Assembly (NCBI RefSeq): GCF_014191775.1
Contig: NZ_JACHXA010000010.1
Location: 1-64,000 of the forward strand
DNA: 64,000 nucleotides
Source of the DNA: Limibacillus halophilus
GTDB taxonomy: Bacteria; Pseudomonadota; Alphaproteobacteria; Kiloniellales; CECT-8803
Direction of reading: 5' to 3'
Positions 16,719 to 25,976 of the stretch are shown here, in pieces (within the stretch, counting starts at the first letter, position 1; each line of letters starts with the position of its first letter). The notes beneath the pieces are model-generated. The model ran no database searches, was not told the DNA's origin, and worked only from the letters and a program-made list of their open reading frames with translations. The position numbers and the translations under genes were made by a program.

Positions 16719-17846
16719 TCAAGCCTCCTGCACGTCGTCGCGCCGCTCGGGGAAAAGCCCGAGCAACCCCTCCCGCGAGGCTGCACACACACCTCGCTCG
16801 GTCACCAACGCCGTTACCAGGCGCGCAGGCGTAATGTCGAATGCGTGGTTGGCTGCCGGGCTGCCCTCAGATACCAGCGCAACCCGTCGCAGTTGCCCGG
16901 CTTCGTCACGCCCACTGACATGGGTGACCTCGCCGGGATCGCGTTCCTCGATGGGAATGGCCCCGCCATCATGCAGCGTCCAGTCGATCGTTGGGCTGGG
17001 CAGCGCCACATAAAACGGTATCCCGTTATCATGTGCCGCGAGTGCCTTGAGGTAGGTCCCGATCTTGTTACAGACGTCGCCGCCAGCCGTGGTTCGATCG
17101 GTGCCGGTGATGCAAAGATCGACCGCGCCGCGCTGCATCAGCAAGCCGCCCGCATTGTCCGTAATCACCGTAAAGGGCACGCCATGCTGCTGAAGCTCCC
17201 AGGCGGTCAGGCTAAAACCCTGATTGCGCGGCCGGGTTTCATCGACCCAGACATGCACCGCGATGCCCGCATCGTGGGCCTGATAGATCGGCGCCAACGC
17301 CGTCCCGCAATCGACCGTGGCCAACCATCCGGCATTGCAGTGGGTGAGAATTTGCACCGGTTGGGCGTTATCACTTTTCGCTGACCGGGCCATCTCGATC
17401 AAACGCATTCCGTTGGTTCCGATCGCCTGGTTGATCGCCACGTCTTCATCGCAAAGCTTTGCCGCGAGGTCATAGGCAGCCGCGACACGTTCGCCGTCGC
17501 CCAATGACGTTACTTTCGGATCGCGCAGCGCTTCGATCATGTAGGCCACCGCCCAACGGAGATTGACCGCTGTCGGGCGCGTGGCGATCAACTGCTGCCC
17601 CGCGCGTTCAAGACTGCTACCGCTGGGATCGGCGCGAAGTGCTAGGCAAAGGCCATAGGCCGCCGTGGCGCCGATAAGAGGCGCACCGCGCACCTGCATG
17701 GTGGCGATCGCCCGGGCAGCGTCCTCAACGGTCGTCAGGCGACATACCTCAAATGAATGAGGCAGCAGGGTCTGGTCGATGATTCCGACCGACCAACCGT
17801 CGTCTTCCAGCCAGATCGTACGGTACTGTCGGCCAGCGACCTTCAT
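16719..17846 (-). CDS. mtnA: S-methyl-5-thioribose-1-phosphate isomerase
   Basis: MtnA converts methylthioribose 1-phosphate to methylthioribulose 1-phosphate. The 375 residues share the eIF2B-like fold, with catalytic Cys170 in [10 protein letters not shown] and Asp250 in [19 protein letters not shown]. The N-terminus with [12 protein letters not shown] and [16 protein letters not shown] is typical. I chose the ATG at 17846, which shares one base with the mtnP TGA; the open frame extends 41 codons upstream inside mtnP. It is the middle gene of the mtnP-mtnA-aldolase operon. Confidence 0.95.
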   Translation of the reverse strand: MKVAGRQYRTIWLEDDGWSVGIIDQTLLPHSFEVCRLTTVEDAARAIATMQVRGAPLIGATAAYGLCLALRADPSGSSLERAGQQLIATRPTAVNLRWAVAYMIEALRDPKVTSLGDGERVAAAYDLAAKLCDEDVAINQAIGTNGMRLIEMARSAKSDNAQPVQILTHCNAGWLATVDCGTALAPIYQAHDAGIAVHVWVDETRPRNQGFSLTAWELQQHGVPFTVITDNAGGLLMQRGAVDLCITGTDRTTAGGDVCNKIGTYLKALAAHDNGIPFYVALPSPTIDWTLHDGGAIPIEERDPGEVTHVSGRDEAGQLRRVALVSEGSPAANHAFDITPARLVTALVTERGVCAASREGLLGLFPERRDDVQEA

Positions 17847-18754
17847 CAGGCTTCGCCCCTCAACACCCGTCCAGCAACCGCGTCCAGACGCGATACCACT
17901 TCCGGCGCCCACTCCGGCGGCTGTGTCACCACCGCATGGTCCAGGGCGCGCTGACAACCTTGCGGGCAAAGTGCGCGCTTTTCCGCCAACAAGGGGATCA
18001 CGGTTTCGATCAAGTGCCGCGCCTTGCTGGCATTCTGCAGCATCGTGGCGATCACGCCGTCAACCGTGACATGCTCATGCTCTGGGTGCCAGCAATCATA
18101 GTCCGTGACCATAGCTATGGTCGCATAGCAGAGCTCCGCTTCGCGCGCCAACTTGGCCTCGGGCATGTTCGTCATGCCGATCACCGAGCAATTCCAGCTC
18201 CGGTAAAGCTCCGATTCGGCCCGGGTCGAGAACTGTGGCCCCTCCATCGCAAGGTACGTTCCACCTTGGTGCATCGTCAGACCGAGCGTATCGCCGGCCT
18301 GCTGCAGGCAATGACCCAAGCGCCCACAAACCGGATTAGCCATAGAGACATGAGCCACGAGCCCTGTATCGAAGAAGGATTTCTCGCGTGCGAAAGTACG
18401 GTCGATAAACTGATCCACCAGAACAAAATCACCAGGCGCCAGTTCCTCGCGCAACGATCCGACAGCCGAAAGCGACAGAATTTCAGTAACACCGGCCCGC
18501 TTCAAAGCATCTATGTTGGCGCGATAGTTAAGCTGGCTGGGCGGTATTCTATGCCCGCGACCGTGACGCGGCAGGAAAACCACGCGTTTCCCCTTGAGTC
18601 GACCAAAGAGCAACGCGTCGGACGGGTCGCCAAAGGGACTCTCGATTCGCTTCCAGGCTTTATGAGTCAGCCCCTCGATTTCATATACGCCGCTACCGCC
18701 GATAACCCCGATGACCGGTTCGACTTGATCGTTCTGCGCACGGGCCTTTGGCAT
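17846..18754 (-). CDS. mtnP: S-methyl-5'-thioadenosine phosphorylase
   Basis: MtnP cleaves methylthioadenosine (a by-product of polyamine and homoserine-lactone synthesis) to adenine and methylthioribose 1-phosphate. Diagnostic blocks are [49 protein letters not shown] and [16 protein letters not shown]. The length, 302 residues, is normal. It leads a three-gene operon with mtnA and a class II aldolase. A perfect 14-bp palindrome lies 23 bases before its start. Confidence 0.95.
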   Translation of the reverse strand: MPKARAQNDQVEPVIGVIGGSGVYEIEGLTHKAWKRIESPFGDPSDALLFGRLKGKRVVFLPRHGRGHRIPPSQLNYRANIDALKRAGVTEILSLSAVGSLREELAPGDFVLVDQFIDRTFAREKSFFDTGLVAHVSMANPVCGRLGHCLQQAGDTLGLTMHQGGTYLAMEGPQFSTRAESELYRSWNCSVIGMTNMPEAKLAREAELCYATIAMVTDYDCWHPEHEHVTVDGVIATMLQNASKARHLIETVIPLLAEKRALCPQGCQRALDHAVVTQPPEWAPEVVSRLDAVAGRVLRGEA

Positions 18755-18776
18755 AGGTTTCCGTTCTCTTTTCGCT

Positions 18777-18790
18777 TGCCGAATTCGGCA
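18777..18790. promoter_or_regulatory. Perfect palindrome upstream of mtnP
   Basis: TGCCGAATTCGGCA is a perfect 14-bp palindrome between mtnP (minus) and the 58-residue ORF (plus), 23 bases from the mtnP start. Its position suits an operator of the MTA operon. No regulator gene lies next to it. The rest of 18755-18933 holds a TTGACG at 18845 but no convincing -10. Confidence 0.35.
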
Positions 18791-18933
18791 GGTTTATCCG
18801 CCCAGCACAAGGTCCATCGACTATTGAAACCAGCACTGGCTCATTTGACGTGAACCTTAGCCTATCCACTACATCGGCGGTAAGGCTACACTAACATTTG
18901 CAAAATATTTTTCACGCTTAACGGGAGAAAAAA

Positions 18934-19110
18934 ATGAGCGAGAAGCAGCAAGTAGTCGTTACCGATATTCAGATACCTTTTCTTTCTATGGTGGCCTTGA
19001 TGGTTAAAGGTGTGCTCGCCTCCATTCCGGCAATGATCATCGTGACCATTCTCGGCGCACTGTTCATGGCGGTTATAGGGTCCATGAACATGGGCATGAT
19101 GATGAACTAG
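18934..19110 (+). CDS. 58-residue hydrophobic membrane protein, unknown function
   Basis: An ATG at 18934, six bases after GGGAG, opens a 58-codon frame: MSEKQQVVVTDIQIPFLSMV, then KGVLASIPAMIIVTILGALF, then a Met/Gly-rich end (NMGMMMN). The layout is a short soluble N-terminus with the motif TDIQxPFxSMV and one or two membrane helices with a Met-rich tail. I recall similar small alphaproteobacterial proteins but no named family. It has its own ribosome site and shares a strong terminator with the convergent cytochrome bc1 operon. Coding support: frame, start signal, and coherent hydrophobic pattern. Confidence 0.75.
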   Translation: MSEKQQVVVTDIQIPFLSMVALMVKGVLASIPAMIIVTILGALFMAVIGSMNMGMMMN

Positions 19111-19117
19111 GCGCAAA

Positions 19118-19151
19118 AAAAGGGATGCAACTGACAAGTTGCATCCCTTTT
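19118..19151. terminator. Bidirectional terminator between the 58-residue ORF and petC
   Basis: A perfect 15-bp stem (19118-19132 with 19137-19151) around the loop GACA begins with AAAAGGG and ends with CCCTTTT, so it carries a T-run in both directions. It lies 7 bases after the small ORF and 23 bases after petC on the other strand, and should end both transcripts. Confidence 0.9.
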
Positions 19152-19174
19152 CCGGTCGTTATGTCGGCCACTAC

Positions 19175-19924
19175 CTAGTGCAGGTCTGCCCAGATTTTCC
19201 GCTTAACCGCATAAAGCATGCCGGTGAAGACGATCAAGAACAGCAGCACCTTCACGCCCATGCGCTTTCGCGCTTCCATGTGCGGCTCCGCCGCCCAGGC
19301 GAGAAAGGCAGACACGTCCTTGGAAAGCTGCTCTACGGTGGTTTCCGTGCCGTCGGCATAGCTCACATCGTCGCCGAACAACGGCTGCGGCATGGCGATC
19401 TGTTTACCCGGAAAATAGATGTTGTAGTATGTACCGGGAGCAGGCTCCTCGTCAGCGGGCGCTTCGTGGTAGCCGATCATTAGGGCGTTAACGTACTCAG
19501 CGCCGCCAGCGCGTGCCTTGGACATCAAGGACAGGTCTGGTGCCGTTTCATAGACGCCCTTACCGCGAATGCGGTCCGATGGCTTAGCCGTTACCTCTTC
19601 GACCTCGCCAAAGGCGTTGGGGCCATTGAACACGGTGTATTGCTCCGCGATCGCCTTGACCTCTTCCTCGGAAAAACCGATCTGCTCGAGGTTGCGGAAC
19701 GACAGGAGCTTGAGCGAATGGCAAGCTGCGCAAACCTCGTTGTACACCTGGAAACCACGCTGTAGTTCAGCCTTGTCCCAGGTACCGAAAATACCATCGA
19801 AGCTAAAGTGGGTTTCCGGCAGTGGGGTCTCGACTTCGGCCGCCTGTACTGCTGTTGACGGCGTTGCGAAACCGGTGAGAACCAGAACCGAAAGGGCGAT
19901 TGCTTTTGAAACGAGCTTTTTCAT
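19175..19924 (-). CDS. petC: Cytochrome c1, haem subunit of the bc1 complex
   Basis: Cytochrome c1 passes electrons from the Rieske protein to cytochrome c in the periplasm. The 249 residues have a signal peptide (to about residue 29), the haem motif CAACH at 65-69, and a methionine-bearing QIAMPQPLFGDD segment for the sixth ligand. A C-terminal anchor helix (VLLFLIVFTGMLYAV) precedes a short cytoplasmic tail. It is the last gene of the petABC operon, 2 bases after cytochrome b. Confidence 0.97.
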   Translation of the reverse strand: MKKLVSKAIALSVLVLTGFATPSTAVQAAEVETPLPETHFSFDGIFGTWDKAELQRGFQVYNEVCAACHSLKLLSFRNLEQIGFSEEEVKAIAEQYTVFNGPNAFGEVEEVTAKPSDRIRGKGVYETAPDLSLMSKARAGGAEYVNALMIGYHEAPADEEPAPGTYYNIYFPGKQIAMPQPLFGDDVSYADGTETTVEQLSKDVSAFLAWAAEPHMEARKRMGVKVLLFLIVFTGMLYAVKRKIWADLH

Positions 19925-19926
19925 GG

Positions 19927-21213
19927 TTACGCCTTCTCCATCGGCTTTGCGGTCGCACCGGCAGCAGCGCTGCCTCCTTTTAGCACCGGCTCACTGATCG
20001 AGGATGGCAGCGGCCGGGGGCGTTCGAAGCGGCCCAGCAACGGCAGAATGACCAGGAAGTGCAGGAAGTAGTAAGCCGTCGCAACGCGGCCGATAATCAG
20101 CCAGATGCCGTCCGGCGGATTGGCGCCCGCGAACCCGAGCGCGATGCAGTCAATCAGCAGGATCCAGAAAAACTGCCGGAAGATAGGCCGGAACTTTCCG
20201 CTGCGCACCGGGCTGTTATCCAGCCAGGGGAGCACGAAAAGCAGCGCTATCGAGCCGAACATGGCCAGCACACCGGCAAGCTTCGCCTCGATCAGAGTGA
20301 AGCCGAACAGACCGATATCGGGCACGGCGCGCAAGATCGCATAGAAGGGCAGGAAGTACCACTCCGGCACGATGTGCGGCGGGGTGACCAGTGGATTGGC
20401 CGGAATATAGTTATCCGGGTGCCCCATGTAGTTCGGGGCGAAAAAGATGAAGCCCGCGAAGAAAATAAGGAACACGCCCAACCCGAACAGGTCCTTCACC
20501 GTGTAATAGGGGTGGAAGGGAATGCTGTCCTGCGGCCCCTTGGTATCGATCCCCAGTGGGTTGTTGGAACCGAAGCGGTGCAGCGCGATCAAGTGCAGAA
20601 CCACGACACCAACGATGATGAAGGGCAGCAGATAGTGAAGCGAAAAGAAACGGTTCAACGTCGCATTATCCACCGAGAAACCGCCCCACAACCACGTCAC
20701 GATCGACTCGCCGACGAACGGGATCGCCGAGAAGAGATTGGTGATGACCGTGGCGCCCCAGAAGGACATCTGGCCCCAGGGCAGAACGTACCCCATGAAT
20801 GCGGTCGCCATCATCAGCAGAAGGATGATCACGCCCAGCATCCAGAGAATCTCTCGCGGCGCCTTGTAGGAACCGAAGTAGAGCCCTCTGAAAATATGGA
20901 TATAGACAACGATGAAGAAGAAGCTGGCGCCGTTCATATGGATGTAGCGAATGAGCCAGCCGTAATTGACATCGCGCATGATCCGCTCAACCGATTGGAA
21001 CGCGTAGTCCACATGCGGGGTGTACTGCATCGCCAGGACGATGCCGGTCACAATCATGATGACCAGCGCGATACCCGCCAGCGAGCCGAAGTTCCACCAA
21101 TAGTTCAGGTTCCTGGGCGTCGGATATTCGTGCAGCTCATGGTTCATAAAGCTGAAGATCGGCAGGCGATAGTCGATCCATTTCACAACGCGGTTCATAT
21201 TCCCGTCGGACAT
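19927..21213 (-). CDS. petB: Cytochrome b of the bc1 complex
   Basis: This is the membrane subunit carrying haems bL and bH and the quinol oxidation and quinone reduction sites. The 428 residues show eight or so helices, the [16 protein letters not shown] region, paired His of helices B and D, and the Qo motif [18 protein letters not shown] slightly extended Ala-rich C-terminus follows. GAGGAGGAAAG precedes the ATG at 21213. It sits between petA and petC, as in Rhodobacter fbc operons. Confidence 0.97.
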   Translation of the reverse strand: MSDGNMNRVVKWIDYRLPIFSFMNHELHEYPTPRNLNYWWNFGSLAGIALVIMIVTGIVLAMQYTPHVDYAFQSVERIMRDVNYGWLIRYIHMNGASFFFIVVYIHIFRGLYFGSYKAPREILWMLGVIILLLMMATAFMGYVLPWGQMSFWGATVITNLFSAIPFVGESIVTWLWGGFSVDNATLNRFFSLHYLLPFIIVGVVVLHLIALHRFGSNNPLGIDTKGPQDSIPFHPYYTVKDLFGLGVFLIFFAGFIFFAPNYMGHPDNYIPANPLVTPPHIVPEWYFLPFYAILRAVPDIGLFGFTLIEAKLAGVLAMFGSIALLFVLPWLDNSPVRSGKFRPIFRQFFWILLIDCIALGFAGANPPDGIWLIIGRVATAYYFLHFLVILPLLGRFERPRPLPSSISEPVLKGGSAAAGATAKPMEKA

Positions 21214-21227
21214 TGGGTCTTTCCTCC

Positions 21228-21773
21228 TCAGCCGATCCGCACAGTGGCGTCATCCAGGAAACTGTAGGTAGGCACCTCGAGATTACGGGGCGCCGGTCCC
21301 TTCCGGATACGGCCTGAAGTGTCGTAGTGAGAGCCATGGCAGGGGCAGAACCAACCACCCCATTCGCCGCGGTTGTCGCCGCTTCCCTGTCCGAGCGGCA
21401 CACAGCCCAAGTGGGTGCAAACACCAACCAGGATCAGCCATTCAGGCTTTTGCACACGCTCTTCATCCGACTGCGGATCGCGAAGCTCCGCGACATCGAC
21501 CTTGCGCGCCTGCTCGATCGCATCCTCCGGACGGCGGTCGATGAAGACCGGTTTGCCGCGCCAGGTGACGGTCACCCGCTGGCCAACCTCGATTGGCGAC
21601 AGATCGACATCCGTCGAAGCCAATGCGAGCACATCGCGTGAGGGGTTCATCGAGTCGATCAGCGGCCAAACGACCGAAGCCGTTCCAACCGCACCGACCG
21701 CACCGGTTGCGAGAAACAGGAAGTCGCGGCGCGTGCCGCCTTCCTTGTGTCCGCTGTCTGCCGTATCAGCCAT
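21228..21773 (-). CDS. petA: Rieske iron-sulfur subunit of the bc1 complex
   Basis: This 2Fe-2S protein oxidises quinol at the Qo site. The 181 residues start with a Tat-type signal anchor containing TRRDFLFL. Cluster-binding boxes are CTHLGC (119-124) and CPCHGS (143-148): Cys119, His121, Cys143 and His146 bind the cluster, and Cys124-Cys145 form the disulfide. The segment between the boxes ([13 protein letters not shown]) is of alphaproteobacterial type. It is the first gene of the operon; on its strand a TATAGG (21805-21800) lies upstream but with a poor -35. Confidence 0.97.
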   Translation of the reverse strand: MADTADSGHKEGGTRRDFLFLATGAVGAVGTASVVWPLIDSMNPSRDVLALASTDVDLSPIEVGQRVTVTWRGKPVFIDRRPEDAIEQARKVDVAELRDPQSDEERVQKPEWLILVGVCTHLGCVPLGQGSGDNRGEWGGWFCPCHGSHYDTSGRIRKGPAPRNLEVPTYSFLDDATVRIG

Positions 21774-22329
21774 GCTTCATCCTTCCATCGACCCGCGTGC
21801 CTATAGCGAGGCCAAAGACTACCCCCGAGACTAGGTCCAGGACTAGCCCCTCATAGACAGTTCCAGGAAGTTCCCTGGGGTTTACCAAAAGCTCCCCTGG
21901 AACGACTGCCTCCGCCCACGCGGTCATCCAGCCCCCGGCCTTCCGCCCATTGCAGGCGAAAAACCAAGTAAATAATCACGGGGGGCCGCCCCCGTGCTTC
22001 CAACCAATTCCCCGACGCTGTCCCAACTGCGACACGCCGCCGCACAATACCCCGAGAAAACCTGCAGTCAGATATCTCGGAACCGGCATTCGCGGTACAG
22101 TCACGGACCCCGGAACGAGCCCGGGAAACAACCCCAGGCGAGAACCTTCGCGTCGAGGCAGGCATATAGAGGAAAAAATGCCTGAACGCAAAGCCAGATC
22201 GCAAGCGTTCGACGATGATCTCACCTAAGGCGACAGCAATAGCTTTGGCATCATGGCATATTGGCGCAGCGCCGGTGAACCGGATAAAAGCACGCGGATA
22301 CAAACGGCCGAAACGGCACGGAAAGACTC
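21774..22329. other. 556-base gap between petA and trmL
   Basis: This divergent gap must hold the promoters of petABC and of trmL-hemF. I see an imperfect inverted repeat around 21869-21903 (GTTCCCTGGGG against CCCCTGGAAC) and a 16-codon ORF at 22178-22228 ([16 protein letters not shown]) preceded by AGAGGAAAAA. Open frames covering most of the gap on either strand lack family character and biased composition. No RNA gene was recognised. Confidence 0.4.
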
Positions 22330-22818
22330 ATGAGCATCGAACTGACACTCTATCAACCCGATATACCTCAGAACACGGGAACCCTGCTGCGCCTGGCCGC
22401 TTGTCTCGGCGTACCGATGAACATCATCGAGCCTTGCGGATTCTTGCTGACCGACCGTTCACTCAAGCGTGCCGGCATGGATTACCTCGATCTGGCCTCG
22501 GTACAGCGACACCTGGATTGGGAAACCTACAACAACAGCCGCAGCGGGCGATTGATACTGCTGACCACCACCGGGAACACTGCCTACTGCGATTTCCGAT
22601 TCCACCCAGACGACCATGTCATGTTGGGACGCGAGAGCGCCGGTGTGCCTCAGGAAATCCACGCAGCGGCCGATGCGCGTTTGGTCATCCCTATGCAGGC
22701 TGGACGCAGATCAATAAACGTCGCGATCGCCGGCGCCATGGTGCTGGGAGAGGCCTTGCGTCAGACGAACGGCTTTGCTGTAACAGAGCAGACGACAGAA
22801 AACGAGGATTCACAATGA
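22330..22818 (+). CDS. trmL: tRNA (cytidine(34)-2'-O)-methyltransferase TrmL
   Basis: TrmL methylates the wobble ribose of tRNA-Leu. This SPOUT-fold protein of 162 residues has the typical start [20 protein letters not shown], then LGRESAGVP and the knot segment [26 protein letters not shown]. Its TGA overlaps the hemF ATG, giving translational coupling. Confidence 0.94.
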   Translation: MSIELTLYQPDIPQNTGTLLRLAACLGVPMNIIEPCGFLLTDRSLKRAGMDYLDLASVQRHLDWETYNNSRSGRLILLTTTGNTAYCDFRFHPDDHVMLGRESAGVPQEIHAAADARLVIPMQAGRRSINVAIAGAMVLGEALRQTNGFAVTEQTTENEDSQ

Positions 22819-23705
22819 CTGGCGCGACTGAAAGCACTGGCGAGATCAGGGGGCGTAAACAGGTGGCCCGACATTGGTTCGAATCACTCAGGGATTCGAT
22901 CTGCGCATGTTTCGAAGCATTGGAGGACAGCATACCTGCGGAAACCGCAACTCTTGCAACTTGCCAGACGGCCGGCCGTTTTAAGCGTCAGACCTGGGAA
23001 CGTCCCGAGGGCGGCGGCGGCGTGATGGCGGTCATGCGCGGCCGGGTTTTCGAGAAGGTTGGCGTCAACGTCTCGACGGTTGAAGGCACATTCTCTCCCG
23101 AGTTCGCCAAGCAAATACCGGGGGCGGAAGAAGATTCGCGTTTCTGGGCCAGCGGTATCAGCCTCGTTGCCCATCCGCAAAATCCGATGGTTCCGGCGGT
23201 CCATATGAACACGCGGCATATCGTCACCACCAAGGCTTGGTTCGGCGGCGGCGCTGACCTGACGCCGATGGTGCCGGACCAAAGGGACAGCGACGATTTC
23301 CATGCGGCGCTCAAAGGCGCGTGCGACCGGCATGGTGAAGATTACCACGCCCGCTTCAAGGCTTGGTGCGACGAGTATTTCCATTTGAAGCACCGCAACG
23401 AGCCTCGCGGCATCGGTGGCATCTTCTACGACTATCTGGAAGCCGACTCGGAGGAACAGTGGAACGCCGGATTCGCTTTCACCCAAGATGTCGGACGCAC
23501 ATTCCTTGATATCTATCCGAGGCTTGTAGAAAGGCATTACGGCCGACCCTGGACCCCGGAGCAACGCGAACATCAACTGATCCGGCGCGGGCGCTACGTC
23601 GAGTTCAACCTGCTCTATGATCGAGGTACGAAATTCGGGCTTATGACCGGCGGAAACACTGAAGCCATCTTGATGTCGCTCCCACCCGAGGTGAAGTGGC
23701 CCTAG
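22815..23705 (+). CDS. hemF: Oxygen-dependent coproporphyrinogen III oxidase
   Basis: HemF decarboxylates coproporphyrinogen III to protoporphyrinogen IX with O2. From the ATG at 22815 the protein is 296 residues. Family blocks are [61 protein letters not shown] and [18 protein letters not shown]. The open frame runs 200 codons further upstream inside trmL, but that part is not coding. Aerobic haem synthesis fits the aa3 oxidase and bc1 genes here. Confidence 0.96.
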   Translation: MTGATESTGEIRGRKQVARHWFESLRDSICACFEALEDSIPAETATLATCQTAGRFKRQTWERPEGGGGVMAVMRGRVFEKVGVNVSTVEGTFSPEFAKQIPGAEEDSRFWASGISLVAHPQNPMVPAVHMNTRHIVTTKAWFGGGADLTPMVPDQRDSDDFHAALKGACDRHGEDYHARFKAWCDEYFHLKHRNEPRGIGGIFYDYLEADSEEQWNAGFAFTQDVGRTFLDIYPRLVERHYGRPWTPEQREHQLIRRGRYVEFNLLYDRGTKFGLMTGGNTEAILMSLPPEVKWP

Positions 23706-23714
23706 CGCCGTTGG

Positions 23715-24017
23715 CTACCAGTGAATCTTGCCGTCCAGGATTGAGCGGTGCCAACGCCTAATCGTGATCCGACCCCTGACGCCTGCCTGGGTCAGAGGAT
23801 CCTTGCGATAATAGGCTTCAGCCTCTGCGCGCGTCTCGACATCGAGCAGAAGCAAACCGCCATCGGGTGTTGATCCGTCGTCGTTTCGCAGGCTACCCGC
23901 CGCCAGTATGATATCCTTGTGCGCTTCCTCATAAGCCATATGCAAGGCCATCAAGTCCTTGTCGGCTCGCTTGTGGGTGGCAGCGGGATCGTCGTCACTC
24001 ATGATCAGCCAGGGCAC
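23715..24017 (-). CDS. YciI-like (YCII/DGPF) protein
   Basis: This is a 100-residue ferredoxin-like fold protein of the YCII group, with the conserved His-Asp type region (KDLMALHMAYEEAHKDIILAAG) and a C-terminal VRGRITIRRWH. I place the start at the GTG at 24017 (MPWLIMSDDDP), because GAGGTG lies 8 bases upstream and YciI proteins begin this way; the frame is open to a TTG at 24056. Family function is largely unknown. It is probably cotranscribed with the ABM-domain gene upstream. Confidence 0.78.
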   Translation of the reverse strand: MPWLIMSDDDPAATHKRADKDLMALHMAYEEAHKDIILAAGSLRNDDGSTPDGGLLLLDVETRAEAEAYYRKDPLTQAGVRGRITIRRWHRSILDGKIHW

Positions 24018-24064
24018 GTCGTGTTCACCTCGGACAGTCGCATCACCACGAGCCAAGCCGCAGA

Positions 24065-24388
24065 TCAGCCATAGTTTCGTTTTTCCAGAATCTCGAAATG
24101 CGCCGAGGTTTGGTCCCAGCGGTTCAAGACCTTCTGTGCGGCGTCGGGCACATAAGCCCGCTCGTAATCTTCTCCCTGAAAAGCGATGACGTTGTCCAGA
24201 CTTTCGAAGGTCATGACGGTCATGAACTCAACCTCGTCACCGACCGGGCGACGCAACAGTTCGATCGCCAGATAACCAGGTATCTTCTTGGCTTCTATGC
24301 CCGGGAAAACCTCACTCTTCAGAAGTGCCTCGTAGTGCGGTGCATTCTCCGGCGTCGTCCAGCCACGCCATACACGTTTTACTGTCAT
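24065..24388 (-). CDS. ABM-domain protein (antibiotic biosynthesis monooxygenase fold)
   Basis: This 107-residue dimeric alpha-beta barrel protein starts MTVKRVWRGWTTPENAP and has ELLRRPVGDEVEFMTVMTF and FESLDNVIAFQGEDYERAYV, as in small ABM-like proteins that include quinol monooxygenases. No cofactor motif is expected in this fold. The substrate is unknown. The ATG at 24388 is preferred over a TTG two codons earlier. It precedes the YciI-like gene by about 50 bases. Confidence 0.78.
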   Translation of the reverse strand: MTVKRVWRGWTTPENAPHYEALLKSEVFPGIEAKKIPGYLAIELLRRPVGDEVEFMTVMTFESLDNVIAFQGEDYERAYVPDAAQKVLNRWDQTSAHFEILEKRNYG

Positions 24389-24434
24389 ATCCAACCGCCA
24401 TGTTGTGCTTTTTCATTGCAATTCATACTTCAGA

Positions 24435-25868
24435 TCAAGCCGCCGTGCCACCAACCGTCAAGCCTCCGATCAGCATCGTTGGCTGCCCGACACCGACCGG
24501 CACGCCCTGCCCGTCCTTGCCGCAGGTTCCGATCCCCGGGTCCAGCTTCATATCGTTACCGACCATCTCCACGCGCGTGAGCACGTCAGGCCCATTGCCG
24601 ATCAAAGTCGCACCTTTAACCGGCGCGCCGATCTTGCCGCCTTCGATTTTGTAAGCCTCGGTGCAGGAAAAGACGAACTTGCCCGAGGTGATATCGACCT
24701 GGCCGCCGCCAAAATTAACCGCATAGAGGCCTTTGTCCACCGAAGCGATGATCTCGGCCGGATCCCGGTCACCGCCCAGCATGTAGGTGTTGGTCATACG
24801 CGGCATGGGAATGTGCGCATAGCTCTGACGACGGCCGTTGCCGGTCGCCTCCATCCCCATCAGCCGCGCGTTTTGACGGTCCTGCATGTATCCGACGAGG
24901 CGACCATCCTCGATCAGAACCGTCTTTTGACTGGGTGTTCCCTCATCGTCGATGGTAAGCGACCCGCGGCGGTCAGGAATCGTGCCATCGTCGACCACGG
25001 TTACGCCGGGCGCCGCGACCCGCTCGCCCATCAAGCCGGCAAAAGCAGACGTTTTCTTTCGATTGAAGTCGCCTTCCAGGCCATGACCGATCGCCTCGTG
25101 CAGCAGGATTCCAGGCCATCCGGCTCCCAACACCACCGGCATTTCGCCCGCCGGTGCATCGACGGATTCAAGATTAACCAACGCCTGGCGCAGCGCTTCG
25201 TCCACCCCGGCCTTCCAGTTCGCCGCCTCAATCAAGCTTTCGTAGGCTATACGCCCGCCGGTCCCATGACTGCCGCTTTCCATACGGTCGCCGTCACCCA
25301 CCACAAGCGAGACATTAAGCCTGACCAGGGGTCGGATATCGGCCATGCGCTCGCCGCCAACCCGCATAATCTGCACCGCCTGCCACTCGCCCGCCAATGA
25401 GACGCTGACCTGCTTGACCCGGCTATCCTTGGCACGGGCATAGGCGTCGATCTCGCCCATCAAACGAACCTTGGTGTCGAAGGATACCGCCTCCAAAGGG
25501 TTGGCGTCGCTGTAAAGCAAGCGGTTCGTACCTTGTGGTCCGGCCGCCCATTGACCGCTGTGGCCGCTTTGGACCGCCTTGACGGTTTCGGCAGCGCGCT
25601 GAATCGCGGCCTCGGACAACTCGCTGGCATGGGCAAACCCCGCAGCCTCTCCGACAATCGAACGCAAACCGAATCCCTGGAGTGTATCGAAACTGGCGTT
25701 TTTCAGACGACCATCGTCGAAGGAAAGGCTCTCCGACTGCCGATACTCCAAAAACAACTCACCATCGTCACCGCCCCGGAGGGACTCTTCCACAATCCGC
25801 TCCAGCCGACTGCGGTCCAATCCGGCACGGGTAAAAAACAGGTCGTCCGTTGCGGCGATATGACTCAT
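24435..25868 (-). CDS. tldD: Metalloprotease TldD
   Basis: TldD is the zinc-bearing subunit of the TldD/TldE protease, which digests unfolded peptides and matures some RiPPs (microcin B17 in E. coli). The 477 residues carry HEAIGH at 257-262 (H257, H262 ligands) followed by GLEGDFNRKKTSAF, and the C-terminal block ending SCTEAYKIEGGKIGAPVKG with a further Cys ligand. The partner PmbA/TldE is encoded at 47115-48467, not next door. No RiPP precursor was recognised nearby. Confidence 0.95.
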   Translation of the reverse strand: MSHIAATDDLFFTRAGLDRSRLERIVEESLRGGDDGELFLEYRQSESLSFDDGRLKNASFDTLQGFGLRSIVGEAAGFAHASELSEAAIQRAAETVKAVQSGHSGQWAAGPQGTNRLLYSDANPLEAVSFDTKVRLMGEIDAYARAKDSRVKQVSVSLAGEWQAVQIMRVGGERMADIRPLVRLNVSLVVGDGDRMESGSHGTGGRIAYESLIEAANWKAGVDEALRQALVNLESVDAPAGEMPVVLGAGWPGILLHEAIGHGLEGDFNRKKTSAFAGLMGERVAAPGVTVVDDGTIPDRRGSLTIDDEGTPSQKTVLIEDGRLVGYMQDRQNARLMGMEATGNGRRQSYAHIPMPRMTNTYMLGGDRDPAEIIASVDKGLYAVNFGGGQVDITSGKFVFSCTEAYKIEGGKIGAPVKGATLIGNGPDVLTRVEMVGNDMKLDPGIGTCGKDGQGVPVGVGQPTMLIGGLTVGGTAA

Positions 25869-25976
25869 GGTGTCCGGCTCTCCGATCTTTGGTCGTAAGC
25901 GACTTCAACATCCTTTATATGGAAAGGAAGGGGAAGGAAGAAACCCCACACGGACGCCAGCGAGCAGGAAAAGCGC

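Noticed and set aside
20059-21267. 402-codon open frame antisense to cytochrome b and petA
   Set aside because: The frame is charged, low in hydrophobic pattern and runs opposite to unmistakable cytochrome b.
21851-22303. 150-codon minus-strand frame in the petA-trmL gap
   Set aside because: No homologue comes to mind, no ribosome site, Arg/Gly-rich composition typical of non-coding GC-rich DNA.
22215-22814. 200-codon upstream extension of hemF
   Set aside because: It lies in another frame over trmL and is Arg-rich nonsense; the hemF family starts at 22815.
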